Positions 23,582 to 36,078 of a stretch of DNA of 64,000 nt are shown in pieces (the stretch's first letter is position 1; each line of letters begins with the position of its first letter). The DNA is from Calliopsis andreniformis (taxonomy: Eukaryota; Arthropoda; Insecta; Hymenoptera; Andrenidae). The notes beneath the pieces are model-generated. The model searched no databases and was not told where the DNA came from. It was given only the letters and a program-made list of their open reading frames with translations. A program made the position numbers and the translations under genes. The DNA lies in contig NW_027480429.1 of assembly GCF_051401765.1 (NCBI RefSeq), forward strand, positions 11,846,157 to 11,910,156, read 5' to 3'.

Positions 23582-26500
23582 ATAAAATACAAAATAAATA
23601 AAACTGTTTTTCCATCGTATAAAACGAATAATTGCAACCAGTATGACAGTTAACGTCATTTCTACTTTCCGGGCAACATAGGCTTCACCCTTGGGCGTTG
23701 CACCAACAGATTGAATAGTTAGGGCCTAAGAAGTCAACGCCCGAAGCATAAAATACAAAATACATAAAACAGCTTTTCCATCGTATAAAACGAATAATTG
23801 CAACCAGTATGAAAGTTAACGTCATTTCTACTTTGCGGGCAACCTAGGCTTCACCCTAAGGCGTTGTTCCACCAGATGGAATAGTTAAGGCCTAAGAAGT
23901 CAACGCCAGAAGCATAAAACACTATATAAATACAACAGTTTTTCCATCATATAAAACGAATAATTGCAACCAGGATGAAATTTATGGTCATTTCTACTTT
24001 CCGGGCAACCTAGTCTTCACTCTAGGGCGTTGCCCCACCAGATCGAATAGTTAGGGCCTTAGAAGTCAACGCCCGAAGCATAAAACACAAAATAAATAAA
24101 ACAGCTTTTCCATCGCATAAAACGAATAATTGCAACCAGTATGAAAGTTAACGTCATTTCTACCTTCCGGGCAACATAGGCTTCACCTTGGGCGTTGCAC
24201 CAACAGATTTAATAATTAGGGCCTTAGAAGTCAACGCCCGAAACATGAAATACAAAATAAATAGAACAGTTTTTCCATCGTATAAAACGAATAATTGCAA
24301 CCAGTGTGAAGGTAATGGTCATTTCTACGTTCCGGGGAACTTAGGCGTCACCCTAGGTCGTTGCTCCACCACATCTAATAGCAACGGCCTTAGAAGTCAA
24401 CCCCAGATGAATAAAATACATAAAGGATGCCACAGCTTTTCCATCGTATAAAACTAATAATTGCAACCAGTGTGAAAGTTATGGTCATTTCTACGTTCCG
24501 GGCAACCTAGGCTTCACTCTAGGGCGTTGCGCCACCAGATCGAATAGTTAGGGCCTTAGAAGTCAACGCCAGAAGCATAAAATACGATATAAATACAACA
24601 GCTTTTCCATCGTATAAAACGAATAATTGCTACCAGTGTGAAAGTTATGGTCATTTCTACGTTCCGGGCAACCTAGGCTTCACTCTAGGGCGTTGCGCCA
24701 CCAGATCGAATAGTTAGGGCCTTAGAAGTCAACGCCAGAAGCATAAAATACGATATAAATACAACAGCTTTTCCATCGTATAAAACGAATAATTGCTACC
24801 AGTGTGAAAGTTATGGTCATTTCTACGTTACGCGCAACCTAGGCTTCACCCGAGGGCGTTGATCCACCAGATGGAATAGTTAGGGCCTAAGAGTTCAACG
24901 CCAGAATCATAAAATACGATATAAATGCAACAGCTTTTCCATCGTATAAAACGAATAATTGCAACCAGTGTGGAAGTTATGGTCATTTCTACGTTCCGGA
25001 CAACCTAGGCTTCACTCTAGGGCGTTGTTCCACCAGATGCAATAGTTAGGGCCTAAGAAGTCAACGCGAGAAGCATAAAACACTATATAAATACAACAGT
25101 TTTACCATCATATAAAACGAATAATTGCAACCAGTATGAAAGTTATTGTCATTTCTACTTTCCGGGCAACCTAGGCTTCACCCTAGGGCGTTGCTCCAAC
25201 AGATTGAGTAGCTAGGGCCTTAGAAGTCAATGCCCGAAACATAAAATACAATATAAATACAACAGTTTTTCCATCGTATAAAACGAATAATTGAAACCAG
25301 TATGAAAGTTAACGTCATTTCTACTTTCCGGGCTACCTAGGCTTCACCCTAGAGCGTTGCACCAACAGATTGAATAGTTAGGGCCTTAGAAGCCAACGCC
25401 AGAAGCATAAAGTACAATAAAGGTGCAAAAGTTTTTCCATCGTATAACAGGAATAACTGCAAACAGTGTGAAAGTTATGGTCATTTCTACGTTCCGGGCA
25501 ACCTCGGCTTCACTCTAGGGCGTTGCGGCACCAGATCGAATAGTTAGGGCCTTAGAAATCGACGCCCGAAGCATAAAATACAAAATAAATAATACAGTTT
25601 TTCCATCGTATAAAACGAATAATTGCATCCAGTGTGGAAGTTATGGTCATTTCTACGTTCCGGGCAACCTAGGCTTCACCCTAGGGCGTTGCACGAACAG
25701 ATTGAATAGTTAGGGCCTTAGAAGTCAACGCCAGAAGCATAAAATACGATATAAATAGAACAGCTTTTCCATCGTATAAAACGAATAATTGCTACCGGTG
25801 TGAAATTTATGGTAATTTCTCCGTTCCGGGCAACCTAGGCTTCACTCTAGGGCCTTGCTCCACCAGATGGAATAGTTAGGGCCTAAGAGTTCAACGCCAG
25901 AATCATGAAATACGATATAAATACAACAGCTTTTCCATCGTATAAGACGAATAATTGCAACCAGGATGAAAGTTATTGTCATTTCTACTTTCCGGGCAAC
26001 CTAGGCATCACCCTAGGGCGTTGCGCCACCAGATCGAATAGTTAGGGCCTTAGAAGTCAACGCCCGAAGCATAAAATACAAAATAAATAAAACCGTTTTT
26101 CCATCGTATAAAACGAATAATTGCAACCAGTATGATAGTTAACGTCATTTCTACTTTCCAGGCAACATAGGCTTCACCCTTGGGCGTTGCACCAACAGAT
26201 TGAATAGTTAGGCCCTTAGAAGTCAACGCCAGAAGCATAAAATACGATATAAATAGAACAGCTTTTCCATCGTATAAAACGAATGATTGCAACCAGTGTG
26301 GAAGTTATGGTCATGTCTACATTCCGGGCAACCTAGGCTTCACTCTAGGGCGTTGCTCGACCAGATCGGATAGCTAGGGCCTTAGAAGTCAACGCCTGAA
26401 GTATAAAATACAATAAAAATACAACAGCCTTTCCATCCTATAACAGGAATAATTGCAACCCGTGTGAAAGTGATGGTCATTTCTACGTTCCAGGCAACCT

Positions 26501-26734
26501 AGGCTTCACCCTAGGGCGTTGTTCCACCAGATGCAATAGTTAGGGCCTAAGAAGTCAACGCCAGAAGCATAAAACACTATATAAATACAACAGTTTTTCC
26601 ATCATATAAAACGAATAATTGCAACCAGGATGAAAGTTATGGTCATTTCAACTTTCCGGGCAACCTAGGCTTCACCCTAGGGCGTTGCGCCACCAGATCG
26701 AATAGTTAGGGCCTTAGAAGTCAACGCCCGAAGC
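23582..26734. repeat. 3153-bp (19-monomer) unit
   Basis: The first 1.5 kb or so (23582-25097) is repeated immediately downstream at 26735-28250, so the tandem unit is 3153 bp. The 87-codon frame at 24188-24451 is copied unchanged to 27341-27604. Shared private marks are AACTGTTTTTCC, CTAGTCTTCACTC and TAGGTCGTTGCTCC. It also contains two adjacent nearly identical monomers at about 24467-24800, a one-monomer-period run that is also kept in the second copy. Confidence 0.88.
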
Positions 26735-28250
26735 ATAAAATACAAAATAAATAAAACTGTTTTTCCATCGTATAAAACGAATAATTGCAACCCGTATGAC
26801 AGTTAACGTCATTTCTACTTTCCGGGCAACATAGGCTTCACCCTTGGGCGTTGCACCAACAGATTGAATAGTTAGGGCCTAAGAAGTCAACGCCCGAAGC
26901 ATAAAATACAAAATACATAAAACAGCTTTTCCATCGTATAAAACGAATAATTGCAACCAGTATGAAAGTTAACGTCATTTCTACTTTGCGGGCAACCTAG
27001 GCTTCACCCTAAGGCGTTGTTCCACCAGATGGAATAGTTAAGGCCTAAGAAGTCAACGCCAGAAGCATAAAACACTATATAAATACAACAGTTTTTCCAT
27101 CATATAAAACGAATAATTGCAACCAGGATGAAATTTATGGTCATTTCTACTTTCCGGGCAACCTAGTCTTCACTCTAGGGCGTTGCCCCACCAGATCGAA
27201 TAGTTAGGGCCTTAGAAGTCAACGCCCGAAGCATAAAACACAAAATAAATAAAACAGCTTTTCCATCGCATAAAACGAATAATTGCAACCAGTATGAAAG
27301 TTAACGTCATTTCTACCTTCCGGGCAACATAGGCTTCACCTTGGGCGTTGCACCAACAGATTTAATAATTAGGGCCTTAGAAGTCAACGCCCGAAACATG
27401 AAATACAAAATAAATAGAACAGTTTTTCCATCGTATAAAACGAATAATTGCAACCAGTGTGAAGGTAATGGTCATTTCTACGTTCCGGGGAACTTAGGCG
27501 TCACCCTAGGTCGTTGCTCCACCACATCTAATAGCAACGGCCTTAGAAGTCAACCCCAGATGAATAAAATACATAAAGGATGCCACAGCTTTTCCATCGT
27601 ATAAAACTAATAATTGCAACCAGTGTGAAAGTTATGGTCATTTCTACGTTCCGGGCAACCTAGGCTTCACTCTAGGGCGTTGCGCCACCAGATCGAATAG
27701 TTAGGGCCTTAGAAGTCAACGCCAGAAGCATAAAATACGATATAAATACAACAGCTTTTCCATCGTATAAAACGAATAATTGCTACCAGTGTGAAAGTTA
27801 TGGTCATTTCTACGTTCCGGGCAACCTAGGCTTCACTCTAGGGCGTTGCGCCACCAGATCGAATAGTTAGGGCCTTAGAAGTCAACGCCAGAAGCATAAA
27901 ATACGATATAAATACAACAGCTTTTCCATCGTATAAAACGAATAATTGCTACCAGTGTGAAAGTTATGGTCATTTCTACGTTACGCGCAACCTAGGCTTC
28001 ACCCGAGGGCGTTGATCCACCAGATGGAATAGTTAGGGCCTAAGAGTTCAACGCCAGAATCATAAAATACGATATAAATGCAACAGCTTTTCCATCGTAT
28101 AAAACGAATAATTGCAACCAGTGTGGAAGTTATGGTCATTTCTACGTTCCGGACAACCTAGGCTTCACTCTAGGGCGTTGGTCCACCAGATGCAATAGTT
28201 AGGGCCTAAGAAGTCAACGCCAGAAGCATAAAACACTATATAAATACAAC
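26735..28250. repeat. Second, partial copy of the 19-monomer unit
   Basis: Matches 23582-25097 at +3153 bp. After 28250 the match resumes with 25263 onward at an offset of 2988 bp. One 166-bp monomer present in the first copy (the one with CAGTTTTACCATCATATAAAA) is therefore missing here. The breakpoint is seamless and in monomer phase. Confidence 0.88.
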
Positions 28251-29515
28251 AGTTTTTCCATCGTATAAAACGAATAATTGAAACCAGTATGAAAGTTAAC
28301 GTCATTTCTACTTTCCGGGCTACCTAGGCTTCACCCTAGAGCGTTGCACCAACAGATTGAATAGTTAGGACCTTAGAAGCCAACGCCAGAAGCATAAAGT
28401 ACAATAAAGATGCAAAAGTTTTTCCATCGTATAACAGGAATAACTGCAAACAGTGTGAAAGTTATGGTCATTTCTACGTTCCGGGCAACCTCGGCTTCAC
28501 TCTAGGGCGTTGCGGCACCAGATCGAATAGTTAGGGCCTTAGAAATCAACGCCCGAAGCATAAAATACAAAATAAATAATACAGTTTTTCCATCGTATAA
28601 AACGAATAATTGCAACCAGTGTGGAAGTTATGGTCATTTCTACGTTCCGGGCAACCTAGGCTTCACTCTAGGGCGTTGCTCCACCAGATCGAATAGTTAG
28701 GGCCTTAGAAGTCTACGCCCGAAGCATAAAATACAAAATAAATAAAACAGTTTTTCCATCGTATAAAAAGAATAATTGCAACCAGTATGAAAGTTAACGT
28801 CATTTCTACTTTCGGGGCAACATAGGCTTCACCCTTGGGCGTTGCACCAGCAGATTGAATAGTTAGGCCCTTAGAAGTCAACGCCAGAAGCATAAAATAC
28901 GATATAAATAGAACAGCTTTTCCATCGTATAAAACGAATAATTGCAACCAGTGTGGAAGTTATGGTCATGTCTACGTTCCGGGCAACATAGGCTTCACTC
29001 TAGGGCGTTGCTCGACCAGATCGAATAGCTAGGGCCTTAGAAGTCAACGCCTGAAGTATAAAATACAATAAAAATACAACAGCCTTTCCATCCTATAACA
29101 GGAATAACTGCAACCCGTGTGAAAGTGATGGTCATTTCTACGTTCCAGGCAACCTAGGATTCACCCTAGGGCGTTGTTCCACCAGATGGAATAGTTTGGG
29201 CCTAAGAAGTCAACGCCAGAAGCATTAAACACTATATAAATACAACAGCTTTTCCAACATATAAAACGGATAATTGCAACCAGGATGAAAGTTATGGTCA
29301 TTTCTACGTTCCGGGCAACCTAGGCTTCACTCTAGGGCGTTATGCCACCAGATCGAATAGTTAGGGCCTTAGAAGTCAACGCCCGAATCATAAAATACAA
29401 AATAAATAAAACAGTTTTTCCATCGTATAAAACGAATAATTACAACCAGTATAAAAGTTAACGTCATTTCTACTTTCCGGGCAACATAGGCTTCACCCTT
29501 GGGCGTTGCACCAAC
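28251..29515. repeat. Mosaic monomers leading into the nested duplication cluster
   Basis: The first part, to about 28700, continues the match to 25263-25700. The later monomers, with AAATAGAACAGC, CCTGAAGTATAAAATAC and CAACATATAAAACGG, match types seen at 26.2 kb and 14.3 kb. No gene or unique DNA is present. Confidence 0.78.
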
Positions 29516-32500
29516 AGATTGAATAGTTAGGGCCTTAGAAGCCAATGCCCGAAGCATAAAATACAATATAAATACAACAGTTTTTCCATCGTATAAAACG
29601 AATAATTGCAACCAGTATGAAGGTTAACGTCATTTCTACTTTCCGGGCAACCTAGGCTTCACCCTAGGGCGTTGCACCAACAGATTGAATAGTTAGGGCC
29701 TTAGAAGTCAACGCCCGAAGCATAAAATACAAAATAAACAGAACAGTTTTTCCATCGTATAAAACGAATAATTGCTACCGGTGTGAAAGTTATGGTGATT
29801 TCTCCGTTCCGGGCAGCCTAGGCTTCACTCTAGGGCATTGCTCCACCAGATCGAATAGTTCGGGCCTTAGAAGTCAACGCCAGAAGCATAAAATACGATA
29901 TAAATACAACAGTTTTTCCATCGTATAAAACGAATGATAGTAACCAGTGTGAAAGTTATGGTCATTTCTACGTTCCGGGCAACATAGGCTTCACCTTGGG
30001 CGTTGCACCAACAGATTTAATAGTTAGGGCCTTAGAAGTCAACGGCCGAAGCATGAAATACAAAATAAATAGAACAGCTTTTCCATCGTATAAAACGAAT
30101 AATTGCAACCAGTATGAAAGTTAACGTCATTTCTACTTTCCGGGCAACATAGGCTTCACCCTTGGGCGTTGCACCAACAGATTGAATAGTGAGGGCCTTA
30201 GCAATCAACGCCCGAAGCATAAAATACAAAATAAATAGAACAGTTTTTCCATCGTATAAAAAGAATAATTGCTACCGGTGTGAAAGCTATGGTCATTTCT
30301 CCGTTCCGGGCAACCTAGGCTTCACTCTAGGGCGTTGCTCCACCGGATCGAATGGTTAGGGCCTTAGAAGTCAACGCCAGTAGCATAAAATACAAAATAA
30401 ATAAAACAGTTTTTCCATCGTATAAAACGAATAATTGCTACCAGTGTGAAAGTTATGGTCATTTCTACGTTACGCGCATCCTAGGCTTCACCCGAGGGCG
30501 TTGCTCCACCAGATCGAATAGTTAGGGCCTTAGAAGTCAACGCCCGAAGCATAAAATGCAAAATAAATAAAACAGGTTTTCCATCGTATAAAACGAATAA
30601 TTGCAACCAGTATGAAAGTTAACGTCATTTCTACTTTCGGGGCAACATAGGCTTCATCCTTGGGCGTTGCACCAACAGATTGAATAGTTAGGCCCTTAGA
30701 AGTCAACGCCAGAAGCATAAAATACGATATAAATAGAATAGCTTTTCCATCCTATAAAACGAATAATTGCAACCAGTGTGGAAGTTATGGTCATGTCTAC
30801 GTTCCGGGCAACCTAGGCTTCACTCTAGGGCGTTGCTCGACCAGATCGAATAGCTAGGGCCTTAGAAGTCAACGCCTGAAGTATAAAATACAATAAAAAT
30901 ACAACAGCCTTTCCATCCTATAACAGGAATAATTGCAACCCGTGTGAAAGGGATGGTCATTTCTACGTTCCAGGCAACCTAGGCTTCACCCTAGGGCGTT
31001 GTTCCACCAGATGGAATAGTTAGGGCCTAAGAAGTCAACGCCAGAAGCATAAAACACTATATAAATACAACAGTTTTTCCATCATATAAAGCGAATAATT
31101 GCAACCAGGATGAAATTTATGGTCATTTCTACTTTCCGGGCAACCTAGGCTTCACTCTAGGGCGTTGCCCCACCAGATCGAATAGTTAGGGCCTTAGAAG
31201 TGAATGCCCGAAGCATAAAACACAAAATAAATAAAACAGCTTTTCCATCGCATAAAACGAATAATTGCAACCAGTATGAAAGTTAACGTCATTTCCACCT
31301 TCCGGGCAACATAGGCTTCACCTTGGGCGTTGCACCAACAGATTTAATAGTTAGGGCCTTAGAAGTCAACGCCCGAAGCATGAAATACAAAATAAATAGA
31401 ACAGTTTTTCCATCGTATAAAACGAATAATTGCAACCAGTGTGAAGGTAATGGTCATTTCTACGTTCCGGGGAACTTAGGCGTCACCCTAGGGCGTTGCT
31501 CCACCACATCTAATAGTAACGGCCTTAGAAGTCAACCCCAGATGAATAAAATACATAAAAGATGCCACAGCTTTTCCATCGTATAAATCTAATAATTGCA
31601 ACCAGTGTGAAAGTTATGGTCATTTCTACGTTCCGGGCAACCTAGGCTTCACTCTAGGGCGTTGCGCCACCAGATCGAATAGTTAGGGCCTTAGAAGTCA
31701 ACGCCAGAAGCATAAAATACGATATAAATACAACAGTTTTTCCATCGTATAAAACGAATAATTGCTTCCAGTGTGAAAGTTATGGTCATTTCTACGTTAC
31801 GCGCAACCTAGGCTTCACACGAGGGCGTTGATCCACCAGATGGAATGGTTAGGGCCTAAGAGTTCAACGCCAGAATCATAAAATACGATATAAATACAAC
31901 AGCTTTTCCATCGTATAAAACGAATAATTGCAACCAGTGTGGAAGTTATGGTCATTTCTACGTTCCGGGCAACCTAGGCTTCACTCTAGGGCGTTGTTCC
32001 ACCAGATGCAATAGTTAGGGCCTAAGAAGTCAACGCCAGAAGCATAAAACACTATGTAAATACAACAGTTTTTCCATCATATAAAACGAATAATTGCAAC
32101 CAGGATGAAAGTTATTCTTCATTTCTACTTTCCGGGCAACCTAGGCTTCACCCTAGGGCGTTGCTCCAACAGATTGAGTAGCTAGGGCCTTAGAAGTCAA
32201 TGCCCGAAGCATAAAATACAATATAAATACAACAGTTTTTCCATCGTATAAAACGAATAATTGAAACCAGTATGAAAGCTAACGTCATTTCTACTTTCCG
32301 GGCTACCTAGGCTTCACCCTAGAGCGTTGCACCAACAGATTGAATAGTTAGGGCCTTAGAAGCCAACGCCAGAAGCATAAAGTACAATAAAGATGCAAAC
32401 GTTTTTCCATCGCATAACAGGAATAACTGCAAACAGTGTGAAAGTTATGGTCATTTCTACGTTCCGGGCAACCTCGGGTTCACTCTAGGGCGTTGCGGCA

Positions 32501-32624
32501 CCAGATCGAATAGTTAGGGCCTTAGAAATCAACGCCCGAAGCATAAAATACAAAATAAATAATACAGTTTTTCCATCGTATAAAACGAATAATTGCAACC
32601 AGTGTGGAAGTTATGGTCATTTCT
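29516..32624. repeat. Second copy of the 14936-bp-offset segment; seed of the nested cluster
   Basis: Partner of 14580-17688. From here rightward, pieces of this segment have been re-copied. Positions 29880-31338 reappear at 32866-34324 (+2986, 18 monomers). Positions 30513-32263 reappear at 34328-36078 (+3815, 23 monomers). The whole 30770-36078 reappears at +5309. It therefore looks like the founder sequence of the 12.5-kb cluster. Confidence 0.85.
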
Positions 32625-35600
32625 ACGTTCCGGGCAACCTAGGCTTCACTCTAGGGCGTTCCTCCACCAGATCGAATAGTTAGGGCCTTAGAAGTCTACG
32701 CCCGAAGCATAAAATACAAAATAAATAAAACAGTTTTCCATCGTATAAAAAGAATAATTGCAACCAGTATGAAAGTTAACGTCATTTCTACTTTCGGGGC
32801 AACATAGGCTTCACCCTTGGGCGTTGCACCAACAGATTGAATAGTTAGGCCCTTAGAAGTCAACGCCAGAAGCATAAAATACGATATAAATACAACAGTT
32901 TTTCCATCGTATAAAACGAATGATAGTAACCAGTGTGAAAGTTATGGTCATTTCTACGTTCCGGGCAACATAGGCTTCACCTTGGGCGTTGCACCAACAG
33001 ATTTAATAGTTAGGGCCTTAGAAGTCAACGGCCGAAGCATGAAATACAAAATAAATAGAACAGCTTTTCCATCGTATAAAACGAATAATTGCAACCAGTA
33101 TGAAAGTTAACGTCATTTCTACTTTCCGGGCAACATAGGCTTCACCCTTGGGCGTTGCACCAACAGATTGAATAGTTAGGGCCTTAGCAATCAACGCCCG
33201 AAGCATAAAATACAAAATAAATAGAACAGTTTTTCCATCGTATAAAAAGAATAATTGCTACCGGTGTGAAAGCTATGGTCATTTCTCCGTTCCGGGCAAC
33301 CTAGGCTTCACTCTAGGGCGTTGCTCCACCGGATCGAATGGTTAGGGCCTTAGAAGTCAACGCCAGTAGCATAAAATACAAAATAAATAAAACAGTTTTT
33401 CCATCGTATAAAACGAATAATTGCTACCAGTGTGAAAGTTATGGTCATTTCTACGTTACGCGCATCCTAGGCTTCACCCGAGGGCGTTGCTCCACCAGAT
33501 CGAATAGTTAGGGCCTTAGAAGTCAACGCCCGAAGCATAAAATGCAAAATAAATAAAACAGGTTTTCCATCGTATAAAATGAATAATTGCAACCAGTATG
33601 AAAGTTAACGTCATTTCTACTTTCGGGGCAACATAGGCTTCACCCTTGGGCGTTGCACCAACAGATTGAATAGTTAGGCCCTTAGAAGTCAACGCCAGAA
33701 GCATAAAATACGATATAAATAGAATAGCTTTTCCATCCTATAAAACGAATAATTGCAACCAGTGTGGAAGTTATGGTCATGTCTACGTTCCGGGCAACCT
33801 AGGCTTCACTCTAGGGCGTTGCTCGACCAGATCGAATAGCTAGGGCCTTAGAAGTCAACGCCTGAAGTATAAAATACAATATAAATACAACAGCCTTTCC
33901 ATCCTATAACAGGAATAATTGCAGCCCGTGTGAAAGGGATTGTCATTTCTACGTTCCAGGCAACCTAGGCTTCACCCTAGGGCGTTGTTCCACCAGATCG
34001 AATAGCTAGGGCCTTAGAAGTCAACGCCAGAAGCATAAAACACTATATAAATACAACAGTTTTTCCATCATATAAAGCGAATAATTGCAACCAGGATGAA
34101 ATTTATGGTCATTTCTACTTTCCGGGCAACCTAGGCTTCACTCTAGGGCGTTGCCCCACCAGATCGAATAGTTAGGGCCTTAGAAGTCAATGCCCGAAGC
34201 ATAAAACACAAAATAAATAAAACAGCTTTTCCATCGCATAAAACGAATAATTGCAACCAGTATGAAAGTTAACGTCATTTCTACCTTCCGGGCAACATAG
34301 GCTTCACCTTGGGCGTTGCACCAACAGATCGAATAGTTAGGGCCTTAGAAGTCAACGCCCGAAGCATAAAATGCAAAATAAATAAAACAGGTTTTCCATC
34401 GTATAAAACGAATAATTGCAACCAGTATGAAAGTTAACGTCATTTCTACTTTCGGGGCAACATAGGCTTCATCCTTGGGCGTTGCACCAACAGATTGAAT
34501 AGTTAGGCCCTTAGAAGTCAACGCCAGAAGCATAAAATACGATATAAATAGAATAGCTTTTCCATCCTATAAAACGAATAATTGCAAGCAGTGTGGAAGT
34601 TATGGTCATGTCTACGTTCCGGGCAACCTAGGCTTCACTCTAGGGCGTTGCTCGACCAGATCGAATAGCTAGGGCCTTAGAAGTCAACGCCTGAAGTATA
34701 AAATACAATAAAAATACAACAGCCTTTCCATCCTATAACAGGAATAATTGCAACCCGTGTGAAAGGGATGGTCATTTCTACGTTCCAGGCAACCTAGGCT
34801 TCACCCTAGGGCGTTGTTCCACCAGATGGAATAGTTAGGGCCTAAGAAGTCAACGCCAGAAGCATAAAACACTATATAAATACAACAGTTTTTCCATCAT
34901 ATAAAGCGAATAATTGCAACCAGGATGAAATTTATGGTCATTTCTACTTTCCGGGCAACCTAGGCTTCACTCTAGGGCGTTGCCCCACCAGATCGAATAG
35001 TTAGGGCCTTAGAAGTCAATGCCCGAAGCATAAAACACAAAATAAATAAAACAGCTTTTCCATCGCATAAAACGAATAATTGCAACCAGTATGAAAGTTA
35101 ACGTCATTTCCACCTTCCGGGCAACATAGGCTTCACCTTGGGCGTTGCACCAACAGATTTAATAGTTAGGGCCTTAGAAGTCAACGCCCGAAGCATGAAA
35201 TACAAAATAAATAGAACAGTTTTTCCATCGTATAAAACGAATAATTGCAACCAGTGTGAAGGTAATGGTCATTTCTACGTTCCGGGGAACTTAGGCGTCA
35301 CCCTAGGGCGTTGCTCCACCACATCTAATAGTAACGGCCTTAGAAGTCAACCCCAGATGAATAAAATACATAAAAGATGCCACAGCTTTTCCATCGTATA
35401 AATCTAATAATTGCAACCAGTGTGAAAGTTATGGTCATTTCTACGTTCCGGGCAACCTAGGCTTCACTCTAGGGCGTTGCGCCACCAGATCGAATAGTTA
35501 GGGCCTTAGAAGTCAACGCCAGAAGCATAAAATACGATATAAATACAACAGTTTTTCCATCGTATAAAACGAATAATTGCTTCCAGTGTGAAAGTTATGG

Positions 35601-36078
35601 TCATTTCTACGTTACGCGCAACCTAGGCTTCACACGAGGGCGTTGATCCACCAGATGGAATGGTTAGGGCCTAAGAGTTCAACGCCAGAATCATAAAATA
35701 CGATATAAATACAACAGCTTTTCCATCGTATAAAACGAATAATTGCAACCAGTGTGGAAGTTATGGTCATTTCTACGTTCCGGGCAACCTAGGCTTCACT
35801 CTAGGGCGTTGTTCCACCAGATGCAATAGTTAGGGCCTAAGAAGTCAACGCCAGAAGCATAAAACACTATGTAAATACAACAGTTTTTCCATCATATAAA
35901 ACGAATAATTGCAACCAGGATGAAAGTTATTCTTCATTTCTACTTTCCGGGCAACCTAGGCTTCACCCTAGGGCGTTGCTCCAACAGATTGAGTAGCTAG
36001 GGCCTTAGAAGTCAATGCCCGAAGCATAAAATACAATATAAATACAACAGTTTTTCCATCGTATAAAACGAATAATTG
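30770..36078. repeat. 5309-bp (32-monomer) higher-order unit, copy 1
   Basis: Directly followed by copy 2 (36079-41387). Long stretches are identical by eye, including all recurring short frames (31323/36632, 33018/38327, 33516/38825, 34345/39654, 35138/40447). A shared one-base loss (CAGTTTTCC at about 32732/38041) supports descent from one template. Differences are rare, for example AATATAAATACAACAGCC near 33880 against AATAAAAATACAACAGCC near 39189. Internally it is composite: a 3815-bp-offset repeat (30513-32263 and 34328-36078) flanks a 2986-bp-offset copy. Confidence 0.92.
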
